Source of the DNA: Clostridium novyi NT
Lineage (GTDB): Bacteria > Bacillota > Clostridia > Clostridiales > Clostridiaceae
Assembly: GCF_000014125.1 (NCBI RefSeq)
Contig: NC_008593.1
Location: 2,418,001-2,482,000, forward strand
Length of the DNA: 64,000 nt
Direction of reading: 5' to 3'
The notes under the pieces are model-generated. The model saw only the letters and a list, made by a program, of their open reading frames with translations. It had not been told where the DNA came from and did no database searches. A program made the position numbers and the translations under genes. Each line of letters starts with the position of its first letter. Positions within the stretch are counted from its first letter, which is position 1. This document shows positions 34,740-43,213 of the stretch, one piece after another.

Positions 34740-34930
34740 TTATAATTCACTCTCCTTTTGACATTACTAGGAATGGTCTTTTTTATACAGTTTATATAAT
34801 ATTCATAAAAATCCGTTCCCGACTGAGAATATATAAGTCTTTCTTCGCAGTTTCTACATATTCCTCTCCCATTTATCATTATACCATCATTTAGAGGCTT
34901 TCCACATATGATACATTTACGTTTTTGCAT
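34718..34930 (-). CDS. gin: Sigma-G inhibitor Gin (CsfB)
   Basis: This 70-residue zinc-binding protein contains KRKCIICGKPLNDGIMINGRG, then ICRNCEERL, giving CxxC...CxxC, followed by a basic C-terminal half. Gin/CsfB is made under sigma-F control in the forespore and blocks sigma-G (and sigma-E) until the right time in sporulation. The AAGGAGG-like site TAAGGAGGTAATT precedes ATG 34930. It overlaps and precedes the yaaO-like gene, as csfB lies near yaaO in Bacillus. Its knuckle closely resembles the AbrB tail at 25195-25443. Confidence 0.9.
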   Translation of the reverse strand: MQKRKCIICGKPLNDGIMINGRGICRNCEERLIYSQSGTDFYEYYINCIKKTIPSNVKRRVNYKWGNYLL

Positions 34931-35129
34931 AATTACCTCCTTAGATAAATTGCTAAAACTATCTAAAATTATTGCCCCTTTACTATAGTCTATTCAATAC
35001 TACATGTAATTTTATTTTGTCCACAAAAATTTTTATGGATTTTTTAAATTATTTTTTAAAATTTTATATTATTGCTTATTTACTTATATTAATTTTTAAA
35101 TTGCGCATAATATTTTTGAGGTGATTATT

Positions 35130-35633
35130 GTGAAAAAAGGCATTATAGCTGTTGTATCAGCTGTAGTACTTTCATTATCCTTAATTGGTTGTGGTACTCC
35201 TGATTCAACAAAAAATAATAAGAATACTACTAATGAAACAACTAAACAAGAAGTTAAACAAAACACTAACGGTAACACAAACGGAATGAACAAACTTGGA
35301 GATTACTCATCTGAAAGAGTAAAAAAAGTAGAAGATGCAGTAAATAAAATAAAAGAAGTTAAAAGTTCAGCCGTAGTTATTACAGGTGATAGAGCATTAG
35401 TAGGAATCAATATGCAATCAAACATTGAAGCTGCTAAAACAAATAAGGTTAAAAATGAAGTTGAAAAGGCAGCTAAAGCAGCAGACAAAAGTCTTACATC
35501 AGTTGCTGTAAGTTCAGATGCAGATGTGTTTACAAGAATATCTAAAGTAGGAGAAGGCTTAAAATCTGGCAGACCTTTTTCTGAATTTACAAATGAGGTA
35601 GAAGAAATATTTAGAAGAGTTCTTCCTCAATAA
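35130..35633 (+). CDS. YhcN/YlaJ family sporulation lipoprotein
   Basis: The protein has 167 residues from GTG 35130, with GAGGTGA 6 bases upstream. The lipoprotein signal KKGIIAVVSAVVLSLSLIGCGTP has the lipobox LIGC near residue 21. An Asn/Thr-rich linker (NNKNTTNETTKQ) follows. The YhcN/YlaJ domain has VEDAVNKIKEVKSSAVVITGDRALVGI, then VSSDADVFTRI. YhcN-type lipoproteins occur in spore inner membranes and affect germination or outgrowth. It is a single gene with its own terminator. Confidence 0.9.
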   Translation: MKKGIIAVVSAVVLSLSLIGCGTPDSTKNNKNTTNETTKQEVKQNTNGNTNGMNKLGDYSSERVKKVEDAVNKIKEVKSSAVVITGDRALVGINMQSNIEAAKTNKVKNEVEKAAKAADKSLTSVAVSSDADVFTRISKVGEGLKSGRPFSEFTNEVEEIFRRVLPQ

Positions 35634-35663
35634 TCCCACATTCATATAATATATCCTATAAAT

Positions 35664-35695
35664 AAAAAACGCTAAAATAAATTTAGCGTTTTTTT
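35664..35695. terminator. Bidirectional terminator
   Basis: AAAAAACGCTAAA pairs with TTTAGCGTTTTTTT. It lies between the convergent YhcN gene and L,D-transpeptidase gene. Confidence 0.85.
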
Positions 35696-35707
35696 ATAAA
35701 TTATTAT

Positions 35708-37399
35708 TTATCTTTGAATAATAACCGCAGTTCCTGATGGAATATTATTATATATCCACTTTACATCTCCTAAAGGAAGTCTAATACACCCATGAGAAGC
35801 TTTTGTTCCAAGTTTTTTATACTCAGATAATATTAAGTTTCCATTTCTATCATACAACACGCTATGGAATAGGAAATTGTTATTCCATCTTACCCAGTTG
35901 TAACAGATTACTGAAGAACCTGAATAGAATAAGCTTCCTCTAGAACCTATTACATAAACTCCTGTAGGTGTTGGTGTTGAATCTCTACCTGTTGAACATG
36001 TAAATGTCTTTATTAAACTATCTCCCTTATAAATATAAACCTTTTGTTGTTCTAGTTTAACTGTTATTGTGTAAGTTTGATTTGGTCTAATTGTTTTTAG
36101 TTGAGATTTTAATACATATCCCTTTACATTGTTTAAAGACTTATAATCTTTTGTTTCAATATAGTAGTAATTTCCTACAGTTTTTAATATATCAACTCCT
36201 TGTAAGCTACCATAGAAGTATCCTACATTAGAAGCTCTTTGGCTTGGTGAAGATTTTATATAAATAGTTTGTCCTTCACCAGCGTTCCCAACTACTAAAG
36301 ATTTAACATGTATAGCATTTGAACCTTTGCCAGTTAAACTTGTTCTTGGTGCTGATGGTGTAACTTGTGATGATTTTATTAATTCTCTATATGGATTTCC
36401 TACAGCTATCAATCTAAAAGTAGTTGTATTTTTTTCAACTTCTTTATATTCAATTTTCTTTGTAACTTCCTTTTTAGCTTGCTCAGCCTCTTTGTTTTTA
36501 TCTTTAGCCTTATCATCTGCTACATCTTTATTTTTATCTTCATCGTTAGAATCAGATTTTTCTTCAACTTTGCTATTATTTTCTTCTACCTTACTACTGT
36601 CTTTAGCTTCATCAACATTTGAAGATTCATTTTCTTTATTTTTATTATTAATATTATTGCTTTCATCATTATTAGATTTAACATCTTCTTTGCTAATATT
36701 AGCATCATCCTTATTTTCATCTGGACTTTCTATCTCTACTGGAACTTTTTCTGCAGATTTCATATTAACTTTTAATAGATATAAGCCCTCTTTACTTGGC
36801 TTCCATGCTACTGTATCCTTATATTCTTCAGATGTAGTAACATTTCTTCTATTTATAAGATCATAAACATTATAATTATATAAATAGTTTGTCCCATTTT
36901 TATTTGATATTGATACAGTTTGTCCAACTTCATAGTTATGAGTAAAGTTGTTTATAGTTAAGTATGGTCCTTTTCCATCATCCTTTAAACAGTTCATATT
37001 AGTTGCAAGATAATTATCAAATCCTCTTTTGTCTATGGTATTTGATACTCCATATCTTTTTACCCAAACAGAAATTGTGTATTGTCCTTCCTTTAATTTA
37101 GGTGTTCTAACACTATATACTGATTTAGGTTGCATAGGTGGTGTAAAACCATTCGTTATATCTTGCCACACTTTATCATTTTTGTTGCATATCCAAACCC
37201 TATATTGTATGTTACAAGAACTTTTTGATAGTAAATCAAATGTTTGTGTTTGTCCTTCACGTACTCCTGCATATTCTGCTACAATTCTATCTACTTGAGG
37301 AATACCTGATATAGCATAGGCTTTAGTTGTAAATCCAGCTATAACTACAGCAAAAGCCATTATGAATAATTTGGCTATTTTTTTAGCTAAGTTTTTCAT
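35708..37399 (-). CDS. Secreted L,D-transpeptidase with N-terminal triple-tyrosine-like domains
   Basis: The protein has 563 residues from ATG 37399 (MKNLAKKIAKLFIM), with AAGGAGG 9-10 bases upstream. The order is signal peptide ~1-32, then two YYY-like beta domains (AEYAGVREGQTQTFDLLS, TPKLKEGQYTISVWVKRYG). A highly charged Asp/Glu/Lys/Asn linker is at ~225-320. An SH3-like region has GNAGEGQTIYIKSSPSQRASNVG. The YkuD catalytic domain is at ~440-563, with SHGCIRLPLGDVKWIYN holding the active Cys. It forms 3-3 crosslinks in peptidoglycan or attaches proteins, outside the cell. Confidence 0.92.
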   Translation of the reverse strand: MKNLAKKIAKLFIMAFAVVIAGFTTKAYAISGIPQVDRIVAEYAGVREGQTQTFDLLSKSSCNIQYRVWICNKNDKVWQDITNGFTPPMQPKSVYSVRTPKLKEGQYTISVWVKRYGVSNTIDKRGFDNYLATNMNCLKDDGKGPYLTINNFTHNYEVGQTVSISNKNGTNYLYNYNVYDLINRRNVTTSEEYKDTVAWKPSKEGLYLLKVNMKSAEKVPVEIESPDENKDDANISKEDVKSNNDESNNINNKNKENESSNVDEAKDSSKVEENNSKVEEKSDSNDEDKNKDVADDKAKDKNKEAEQAKKEVTKKIEYKEVEKNTTTFRLIAVGNPYRELIKSSQVTPSAPRTSLTGKGSNAIHVKSLVVGNAGEGQTIYIKSSPSQRASNVGYFYGSLQGVDILKTVGNYYYIETKDYKSLNNVKGYVLKSQLKTIRPNQTYTITVKLEQQKVYIYKGDSLIKTFTCSTGRDSTPTPTGVYVIGSRGSLFYSGSSVICYNWVRWNNNFLFHSVLYDRNGNLILSEYKKLGTKASHGCIRLPLGDVKWIYNNIPSGTAVIIQR

Positions 37400-37571
37400 T
37401 ATTATATGCACCTCCTTGTTTTTGAATTTTATTCCATTAAAGGCATACAACTTATTATATGGTTTTTATATATATCTTTCAATAGTTTTATGAATTTATT
37501 AACCACTATCAATATATTTTTTCTCTAAGGGTATACTAATAAATAATCGTTACAAAGGAGGTGTCTTCTTT

Positions 37572-38720
37572 ATGAAGCAAGAAATTATAAAGCATATAAT
37601 TTCTATGGAAAATGATTTATTTAACATATCTAAATATTTATATGAAAATCCTGAAGAAAGCTTTTGTGAACATAAAGCTCACGATTACTTAATTAATATC
37701 CTTAAACAAAACAACTTTGAAATAAAAGAAAAATTCTTAGATATTCCTACTGCATTTATGGCGAAATTCGGAGATGGTCACCCTAAGATTTGTTATATTT
37801 GTGAATATGATTGTGGATGTAAAAAAGGTCACATCGTTGGAAGCAACTTAGTATCAAGTATGTCTATAGGTGCTGCTATTGGACTATCTAAAGTAATACC
37901 TAAAACTAAGGGAAGCGTTATAGTATTAGGTTGTCCTGGAGAGTTTTTAGGTGGTTCAAAAGTTATAATGTCAAAACAAGGAGCTTTCGATGATATTGAT
38001 GTAGTTTTATCCGCTCACCCTAGTATAATTAATGCTAACTGTTGTTCTTCTCCAGCAACATTACCAATAACAATAAAGTATGATTGTTCTTGTAACTGTC
38101 AATGTCAAAAGAACAAATTTTTTACTCCTTTTGATGCTTGTCTCTTTACACTTAACTCTATAAACACAATAGTAAAGGGGTATGCTAAAGATTGTAGTAT
38201 AGATAAAATTAAAATAGATGGTCACTCAGCTCGTATTGTGCCACCAAATAATATAATCACTACATTCTATATAAAAGCGCCTAGTATGGCTATTGCCGAG
38301 GAAATTAAAGAAAAAATAAGTATAATCATAAAACACGTAGAAGAATTGTTAAACATAAAAACATCTATTACTATGCCAGAAGTTCCTTGCGAAAACTTTA
38401 AAGGCAATTGTAATTTATCAAGAATTTTTTCACACAATTTAAAGGAATCAGGAATTATAGATTTAGATGAGGACATTGAAGTGCCTTACGGATTAAGTCT
38501 TGGAAATGTATCTTCAATAGTACCAACTTTAAAATACTTAGTTAAGATAACAGATGATGATTCAGTTTCATTCCCATCTGAAGACTTTGCAAAGGCAACA
38601 TTATCAGAGTTTGCTAGACACAAGGTTATTGATGTAAGTAAAGCACTTGCACTAACTGGATATGATTTAATAAACAATGAAAATTTACTTAAAGAAGTAA
38701 AAGAAGAAACTCTTAAATAA
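37572..38720 (+). CDS. M20-family peptidase-like protein with degenerate metal site
   Basis: The protein has 382 residues from ATG 37572, with AAGGAGG upstream. The overall sequence follows M20D amidohydrolases: ENPEESFCEHKAHDYLINIL, ICEYDCG, GAFDDIDVVLSAHP and the C-terminal LVKITDDDSVSFPSEDFAKA. Key ligands differ. The usual GHACGHN is GHIVGSN (residues 86-92, Cys and His lost), and the usual PAEE is PGEF (Glu124 kept, 125 is Phe). The dimer-domain His region is replaced by a Cys-rich CSCNCQCQK at 172-180. I expect loss of normal hydrolase activity or a changed metal. It is transcribed alone. Confidence 0.75.
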   Translation: MKQEIIKHIISMENDLFNISKYLYENPEESFCEHKAHDYLINILKQNNFEIKEKFLDIPTAFMAKFGDGHPKICYICEYDCGCKKGHIVGSNLVSSMSIGAAIGLSKVIPKTKGSVIVLGCPGEFLGGSKVIMSKQGAFDDIDVVLSAHPSIINANCCSSPATLPITIKYDCSCNCQCQKNKFFTPFDACLFTLNSINTIVKGYAKDCSIDKIKIDGHSARIVPPNNIITTFYIKAPSMAIAEEIKEKISIIIKHVEELLNIKTSITMPEVPCENFKGNCNLSRIFSHNLKESGIIDLDEDIEVPYGLSLGNVSSIVPTLKYLVKITDDDSVSFPSEDFAKATLSEFARHKVIDVSKALALTGYDLINNENLLKEVKEETLK

Positions 38721-38721
38721 T

Positions 38722-38758
38722 AAAAAGTAGCTAGATAAATTGCATCTAGCTACTTTTT
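38722..38758. terminator. Bidirectional terminator
   Basis: Perfect 15-bp arms AAAAAGTAGCTAGAT/ATCTAGCTACTTTTT lie between convergent genes. Confidence 0.9.
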
Positions 38759-38759
38759 A

Positions 38760-39239
38760 TTAATTGCCTTCTCTTAATAAGTGAAGTTTCTCCACTAATT
38801 TACTGCTTGGCTCAAAATAAAATTTCTTATTTATGTGTTTATTTTTATATCTGCAAGCGTATATTTCACGCGTTAAATTTAATCCACTATAGCTTTTACT
38901 TAATATCATGTTTATCAGTAAATTGAATCTGTTTGTTTTCTTTATGGATTGTATATCCTTTATTTTAATACTTTCCATTACTTCTTCTTTATAACCTTTA
39001 AGTTTATAAATTATTAATTCATCTGCAATTATAGAGTATTTGTATTTTATACTACATTTGTGTATTTGTTTTAATATAAGCACAAATATGAATGCAGTCA
39101 ATAAAATTGTTAAGATAGATCCAAATTGTCCTAACCTCATATTTCTACTCATATCCGTTAATACTATAGAAACAGTCAATAACATTACTATAACCACTAT
39201 ACTAGATACCTTTTTTCTTGTTACTGTTTCTTTATACAT
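38760..39239 (-). CDS. Two-helix membrane protein of unknown function
   Basis: The protein has 159 residues. Two adjacent hydrophobic helices (KVSSIVVIVMLLTVSIVL at ~10-27, and SILTILLTAFIFVLIL at ~41-56) are followed by a cytoplasmic-looking basic part. That part includes SIIADELIIYKLKGYKEEVMESIKIKDIQSIKKTNRF, which resembles PH-like (bPH) domains attached to membranes. I do not recognise a named family. GGAGAG precedes ATG 39239. It is monocistronic and shares the terminator at 38722. Confidence 0.6.
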   Translation of the reverse strand: MYKETVTRKKVSSIVVIVMLLTVSIVLTDMSRNMRLGQFGSILTILLTAFIFVLILKQIHKCSIKYKYSIIADELIIYKLKGYKEEVMESIKIKDIQSIKKTNRFNLLINMILSKSYSGLNLTREIYACRYKNKHINKKFYFEPSSKLVEKLHLLREGN

Positions 39240-39593
39240 TTCTCTCCTCCATAAATTGATTCATTTCACATAGAGATTATACTAGTTTTATATTAAGTAT
39301 TACAAGTTGTTTTTTCGCTTTTTATGATGATTTAAGGTAATTTTTTATAATTTCTAACGATTACATAGATAAAAAGATAGTGTTTTAACCCATTTTCTCG
39401 TTTTACTTTATTTTCCTCTTAAACTGTATTGTTATAGTAATAGTACATGCTTTAAGTTGTTATTTTGTTAAAATATATTGTCTTAATTTATTTGTAGAAA
39501 CATTTAATAGTACGTTATAATAATATAATAAATAATTGTGTTATTTATATAGACTAAAATTAAGTTTAATAACAATTAGAAAGGATTGACTTT
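39240..39593. other. Intergenic region upstream of the CorA-type gene
   Basis: The 354 bp are AT-rich and non-coding. I looked for an Mg2+-sensing M-box and see none of its conserved blocks. No clear promoter stands out. Confidence 0.5.
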
Positions 39594-40544
39594 ATGATCT
39601 GTATATATAAAACATCTAATGATGCAAATAAACATTTGGAACAATTAGATTCTATAGAACCTGGATGTTGGATAAACTTAATATCCCCATCAGAACAAGA
39701 AATTCTTTTAATTTCTAAAAAAACAGGAGTTCCAGTAGAATTTCTAAATGCTGCTTTAGACGAAGAGGAAACTTCCCGTATAGATATTGAAGATAATAAT
39801 TCTCTTTTTATATTCGATATTCCATTTACAGAAATGGAGGAAAACTCTTTAACATACGATACATACCCCCTTGGAATAATTCATACAGAAGACGTACTTA
39901 TAACTGTATGCCTTAAAAATAGCAAAATACTAACAGATTTTATAGAAGGAAATATCCGTTCTTTTTATACATTTAAACGCTCAAGATTTATATTACAAAT
40001 ACTTTATAGGGTTTCAAAATACTTTTTGTTATACCTTAGACAAATAGGCAAAAAGAGTTTAATGATTCAAAAAAGATTACATAAATCTATGACAAACCAA
40101 GTTCTTATGCAATTACTATCTCTACAAAACTCTTTAGTATATTTCTCTACTTCACTTAAAGCAAATGAAGTAACCTTAGAGAAAATGCTTAAACTTTCTA
40201 TAATGCAAAAATATGAGGAAGATACAGATATACTAGAAGATGTAATAATAGAAATAAAACAGGCAATAGAGATGACTGGTATATACGGAAATATTTTAAA
40301 TGCTACTATGGATGCTTCAGCTAACGTTATATCTAATAATCTAAACTTAGTTATGAAGCTTTTAGCATCAGTTACTATAGTTATGTCCATTCCTGATATA
40401 TTCTCAGGTATATTTGGTATGAACGTTACAGGCCTTCCATGGTCAGGTGCTCCAGCAGGTCATGGTTTTAGTATAGTTATAAGTGCTATTTTAATTAGTG
40501 CTATTGGAAGTATTTATTTCTTAAACAAAAAAAATATGTTCTAA
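39594..40544 (+). CDS. corA: CorA-like Mg2+/divalent cation transporter
   Basis: This 316-residue protein has a large cytoplasmic N-terminal domain (ISPSEQEILLISKKTGVPVEF, TYPLGIIHTEDVLITVC) and a long stalk helix. Two C-terminal membrane helices follow. The GMN signature is in FSGIFGMNVTGLPW near residue 277, between them, followed by FSIVISAILISAIGSIYFL. CorA pentamers import Mg2+ (and Co2+ or Ni2+) across the membrane. AGAAAGGA precedes ATG 39594. It is probably followed by ldcA in the same direction, 76 bp on. Confidence 0.92.
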   Translation: MICIYKTSNDANKHLEQLDSIEPGCWINLISPSEQEILLISKKTGVPVEFLNAALDEEETSRIDIEDNNSLFIFDIPFTEMEENSLTYDTYPLGIIHTEDVLITVCLKNSKILTDFIEGNIRSFYTFKRSRFILQILYRVSKYFLLYLRQIGKKSLMIQKRLHKSMTNQVLMQLLSLQNSLVYFSTSLKANEVTLEKMLKLSIMQKYEEDTDILEDVIIEIKQAIEMTGIYGNILNATMDASANVISNNLNLVMKLLASVTIVMSIPDIFSGIFGMNVTGLPWSGAPAGHGFSIVISAILISAIGSIYFLNKKNMF

Positions 40545-40619
40545 AGATAAATATAAAATAATAAATTGTTAATGTGTACTATACTTGTTTAACAAGTAAA
40601 TATTATAGGATGTGATTAT

Positions 40620-41537
40620 ATGTTATGTAATAAATTAAAACCTGGGGATACAATAGGTCTTGTTTCTCCATCAAGTCCAGAAAATCCTGATAAAATTAAA
40701 GAATCAATAGCTTTTTTAAAAGAACAAGGATTTAAGATAAAGGAAGGAAAACACCTATACGATAAACGTGGTTATCTTGCAGGTACTGATAAAAATAGAG
40801 CTGAAGATTTTATGAATATGTTTTTAGATGATGAAGTTTCTATGATACTTTGTGTTCGTGGTGGTTATGGTGCTATGAGAATACTTCCATACCTTGACTA
40901 TGAAAAAATAAAAGAAAATCCTAAAATCTTAGTTGGTTTTAGTGATATAACAGTTCTTTTAAACTCAATATCATCAAATTGTGATTTTATAACTTTTCAT
41001 GGTCCTATGGCTACATCAAACCTTAAAGATAAGGAAACATATAATAGTTTATTTACCACACTTATGACTGGTACTAGACCTTACGATTTAATTAATCCAG
41101 AGAACATAGATACTTTCTGTAACATTCCAGGAATAGCAGAAGGAAAAATTGTAGGAGGAAATCTATCTTTAATTGCTTCAACTATGGGAACTCCATATGA
41201 AATAGATACTAAAGATAATATATTATTTATTGAAGATATAAACGAAGAGCCTTATTCAATAGATAGAATGTTATCCCAATTAGAACTTGGAGGTAAACTT
41301 AAAGATTGTAGTGGATTTATAATAGGTCAATTTACTAAATGTACTTTACCTCACTATGAAAGAAGTTTAACTTTAGAAGAAATATTAGAAGATAAAATTT
41401 TATCTTTAGGAAAACCTACAATTTCAAACTTTATGTCAGGACATGATTATCCAAAACTTACACTACCTATAGGAGCAAGAGGTGTAATTAACTGTAACAA
41501 TAATAAATTATATATATTAGAACCAGTAGTAAAATAA
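40620..41537 (+). CDS. ldcA: LD-carboxypeptidase (S66 family)
   Basis: This 305-residue enzyme removes the terminal D-alanine from murein tetrapeptides in recycling or remodelling. KPGDTIGLVSPSSPENPD opens the protein. The nucleophile Ser lies in the S66 fold at the GGYGAMRILPYLDYEKI region. FHGPMATSN, GNLSLIASTMGTPYE and FIEDINEEPYSIDRMLSQLE carry the Glu. The His is in FMSGHDYPKLTLPIGA. No signal peptide, so cytoplasmic. The original terminator was split by the adjacent IS element, but a copy of the stem remains at each end. Confidence 0.92.
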   Translation: MLCNKLKPGDTIGLVSPSSPENPDKIKESIAFLKEQGFKIKEGKHLYDKRGYLAGTDKNRAEDFMNMFLDDEVSMILCVRGGYGAMRILPYLDYEKIKENPKILVGFSDITVLLNSISSNCDFITFHGPMATSNLKDKETYNSLFTTLMTGTRPYDLINPENIDTFCNIPGIAEGKIVGGNLSLIASTMGTPYEIDTKDNILFIEDINEEPYSIDRMLSQLELGGKLKDCSGFIIGQFTKCTLPHYERSLTLEEILEDKILSLGKPTISNFMSGHDYPKLTLPIGARGVINCNNNKLYILEPVVK

Positions 41538-41538
41538 A

Positions 41539-41563
41539 AAACTTCCTAGCATATAGGAAGTTT
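41539..41563. repeat. Target-site duplication, left copy (palindromic ldcA terminator stem)
   Basis: AAACTTCCTA-GCATA-TAGGAAGTTT, 25 bp, is identical to 43176-43200. It is itself a hairpin with 10-bp arms, the ldcA terminator stem. Confidence 0.9.
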
Positions 41564-43175
41564 CAGGCTGTTGATAAACATAATTTGTCAACAGCCTTTT
41601 TACATTTATTACAAAAAGGATTTTTAGTGTTTATGTAGAATATATATTTTAGAACAATAAATCTTTTAGCCCGTTAGGGCTCATACGGAGGAAAAATGCT
41701 TACTAATAATGAAAGAAAACAAAATCAATTAGAACTAGTTTATATAGAAAATTTAGTACCTGAAAATCACATACTTAGAAAGATAGATAAATACATAGAC
41801 TTTTCATTTATAAGAGATTTAACTAAGGATTTATATTGTCCTGATAATGGAAGACCTTCAGTAGACCCAGTTGTATTATTTAAAATGCTTTTTATAGGAT
41901 ACCTATTCGGTATACGTTCAGAGCGTCAGCTTGTAAAAGAAATCCAGGTAAATGTAGCTTACAGATGGTTTTTAGGATATGGACTTACTGATAAAATACC
42001 AAGTCATTCCACTATAAGCCAGAATAGAACAAAAAGATTTAGTAATACAAATATACATCAAGAAATATTTGATAATATTGTATTTCAAGCTATTAATAGA
42101 AACTTGGTTGATGGCAAAATTCTATATACTGATTCTACTCACTTAAAAGCTAACGCTAATAAACATAAATTTATTAAAAAAGAAATAACTAAATCCACAA
42201 AGGAATACTTTGATGAATTAGAGAATGACATTAATAAAGATAGAATTAATCATAATAAAAAGCCTCTAAAAAAAAAGACTAAAATAGCTGAAACTAAGGA
42301 AATAAAAGTAAGTACAACTGATCCAGACAGTGGATATATGGTTAGAGATGGAAAACCTAAAGGCTTTTTTTATTTAGATCATAGAACTGTTGACGGAAAG
42401 TATAATATTATAACAGACGTTCATGTTACTCCCGGGAATATAAACGATGTAGATCCTTATGTTAAAAGAATAGAAACTCAAATAGAAAAGTTTAATTTTA
42501 ATACAAAATATTTAGTAGCAGATGCCGGATATTCTACGAATCCTATTTGTAAACAAATTTCAGACAAAAATTATCAAGGTGTTTTTGGGTTCCGTTTAGG
42601 ACCCCATGTTAAAGGAAAATATACAAAATATAGATTTCAGTATGTTAAAGAATTAGATGGATATGTGTGTATTAATAATTGCTTTTTAAAATATAGAACT
42701 ACTACGAGGGAAGGTTATAAAGAATATTTAAGTAATGCGGAGCATTGTGCTTATTGCAAATATAAAAATAATTGCTTAACATCTGATAAATCCATTAATA
42801 GAACTATACGTCGTCATGTTTGGGAAGACTATAAAGATCAAATTTTTAGATTTACTAAAACAGAAAAAGGTAAAAGTATTTACAAACGACGTAAAGAAAA
42901 GATTGAGCGTAGCTTTGCTGATTCAAAAGAATTACATGGGCTACGTTATTGTCGCATGCGAGGAATTAAAAATGTTTCTGAGCAGTGCCTACTTACAGCG
43001 GCAGTTCAGAATATGAAAAAGATAGCCATGGTGCTATCGCATTATTTTTTGTGTACATTAATTCAAATTTATTCCAAATTAACATACATAATAAATATTT
43101 TTCGAATGCTATCGCATAAAAGAATTTTGGCGTAAACAAAAGCCCCCAATTGTTGGGGGCTTTTTGAACAATCTG
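41564..43175 (+). mobile_element. IS1182-family insertion sequence
   Basis: The element is 1612 bp, bounded by imperfect inverted ends (CAGGCTGTTGA left; CAGATTGTTCA as the complement of the right). It contains one full transposase gene. Just inside each end lies a terminator-like hairpin: GGCTGTTGATAAA/TTTGTCAACAGCC-TTTTT at 41567-41602 and AGCCCCC/GGGGGCT-TTTT at 43141-43165. It is flanked by a 25-bp perfect direct repeat that equals the host terminator palindrome. The intact frame and perfect duplication suggest recent insertion. Confidence 0.92.
41696..43135 (+). CDS. IS1182-family transposase
   Basis: This 479-residue DDE transposase has an N-terminal DUF772-like region ([25 protein letters not shown]), then [20 protein letters not shown]. 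The first catalytic Asp is in [16 protein letters not shown] near residue 150. A second is in [13 protein letters not shown] near residue 275. A zinc-finger-like C...[10 protein letters not shown] segment is near residue 355. The final Glu is in [21 protein letters not shown] near residue 405. GGAGG lies 6 bases before ATG 41696. The frame is complete, with no internal stops, so it is potentially active. Confidence 0.95.
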   Translation: MLTNNERKQNQLELVYIENLVPENHILRKIDKYIDFSFIRDLTKDLYCPDNGRPSVDPVVLFKMLFIGYLFGIRSERQLVKEIQVNVAYRWFLGYGLTDKIPSHSTISQNRTKRFSNTNIHQEIFDNIVFQAINRNLVDGKILYTDSTHLKANANKHKFIKKEITKSTKEYFDELENDINKDRINHNKKPLKKKTKIAETKEIKVSTTDPDSGYMVRDGKPKGFFYLDHRTVDGKYNIITDVHVTPGNINDVDPYVKRIETQIEKFNFNTKYLVADAGYSTNPICKQISDKNYQGVFGFRLGPHVKGKYTKYRFQYVKELDGYVCINNCFLKYRTTTREGYKEYLSNAEHCAYCKYKNNCLTSDKSINRTIRRHVWEDYKDQIFRFTKTEKGKSIYKRRKEKIERSFADSKELHGLRYCRMRGIKNVSEQCLLTAAVQNMKKIAMVLSHYFLCTLIQIYSKLTYIINIFRMLSHKRILA

Positions 43176-43200
43176 AAACTTCCTAGCATATAGGAAGTTT
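43176..43200. terminator. Right copy of the terminator palindrome (target duplication)
   Basis: This is the same 25-bp palindrome as 41539-41563, followed by a T-run on plus. It still serves as terminator for the minus-strand transporter and for read-through from the IS. Confidence 0.85.
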
Positions 43201-43213
43201 TTTTTATTTTACT

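Noticed and set aside
39240..39593. Possible magnesium riboswitch before the CorA-type gene
   Set aside because: The conserved M-box blocks are not present; the region is simple AT-rich sequence.
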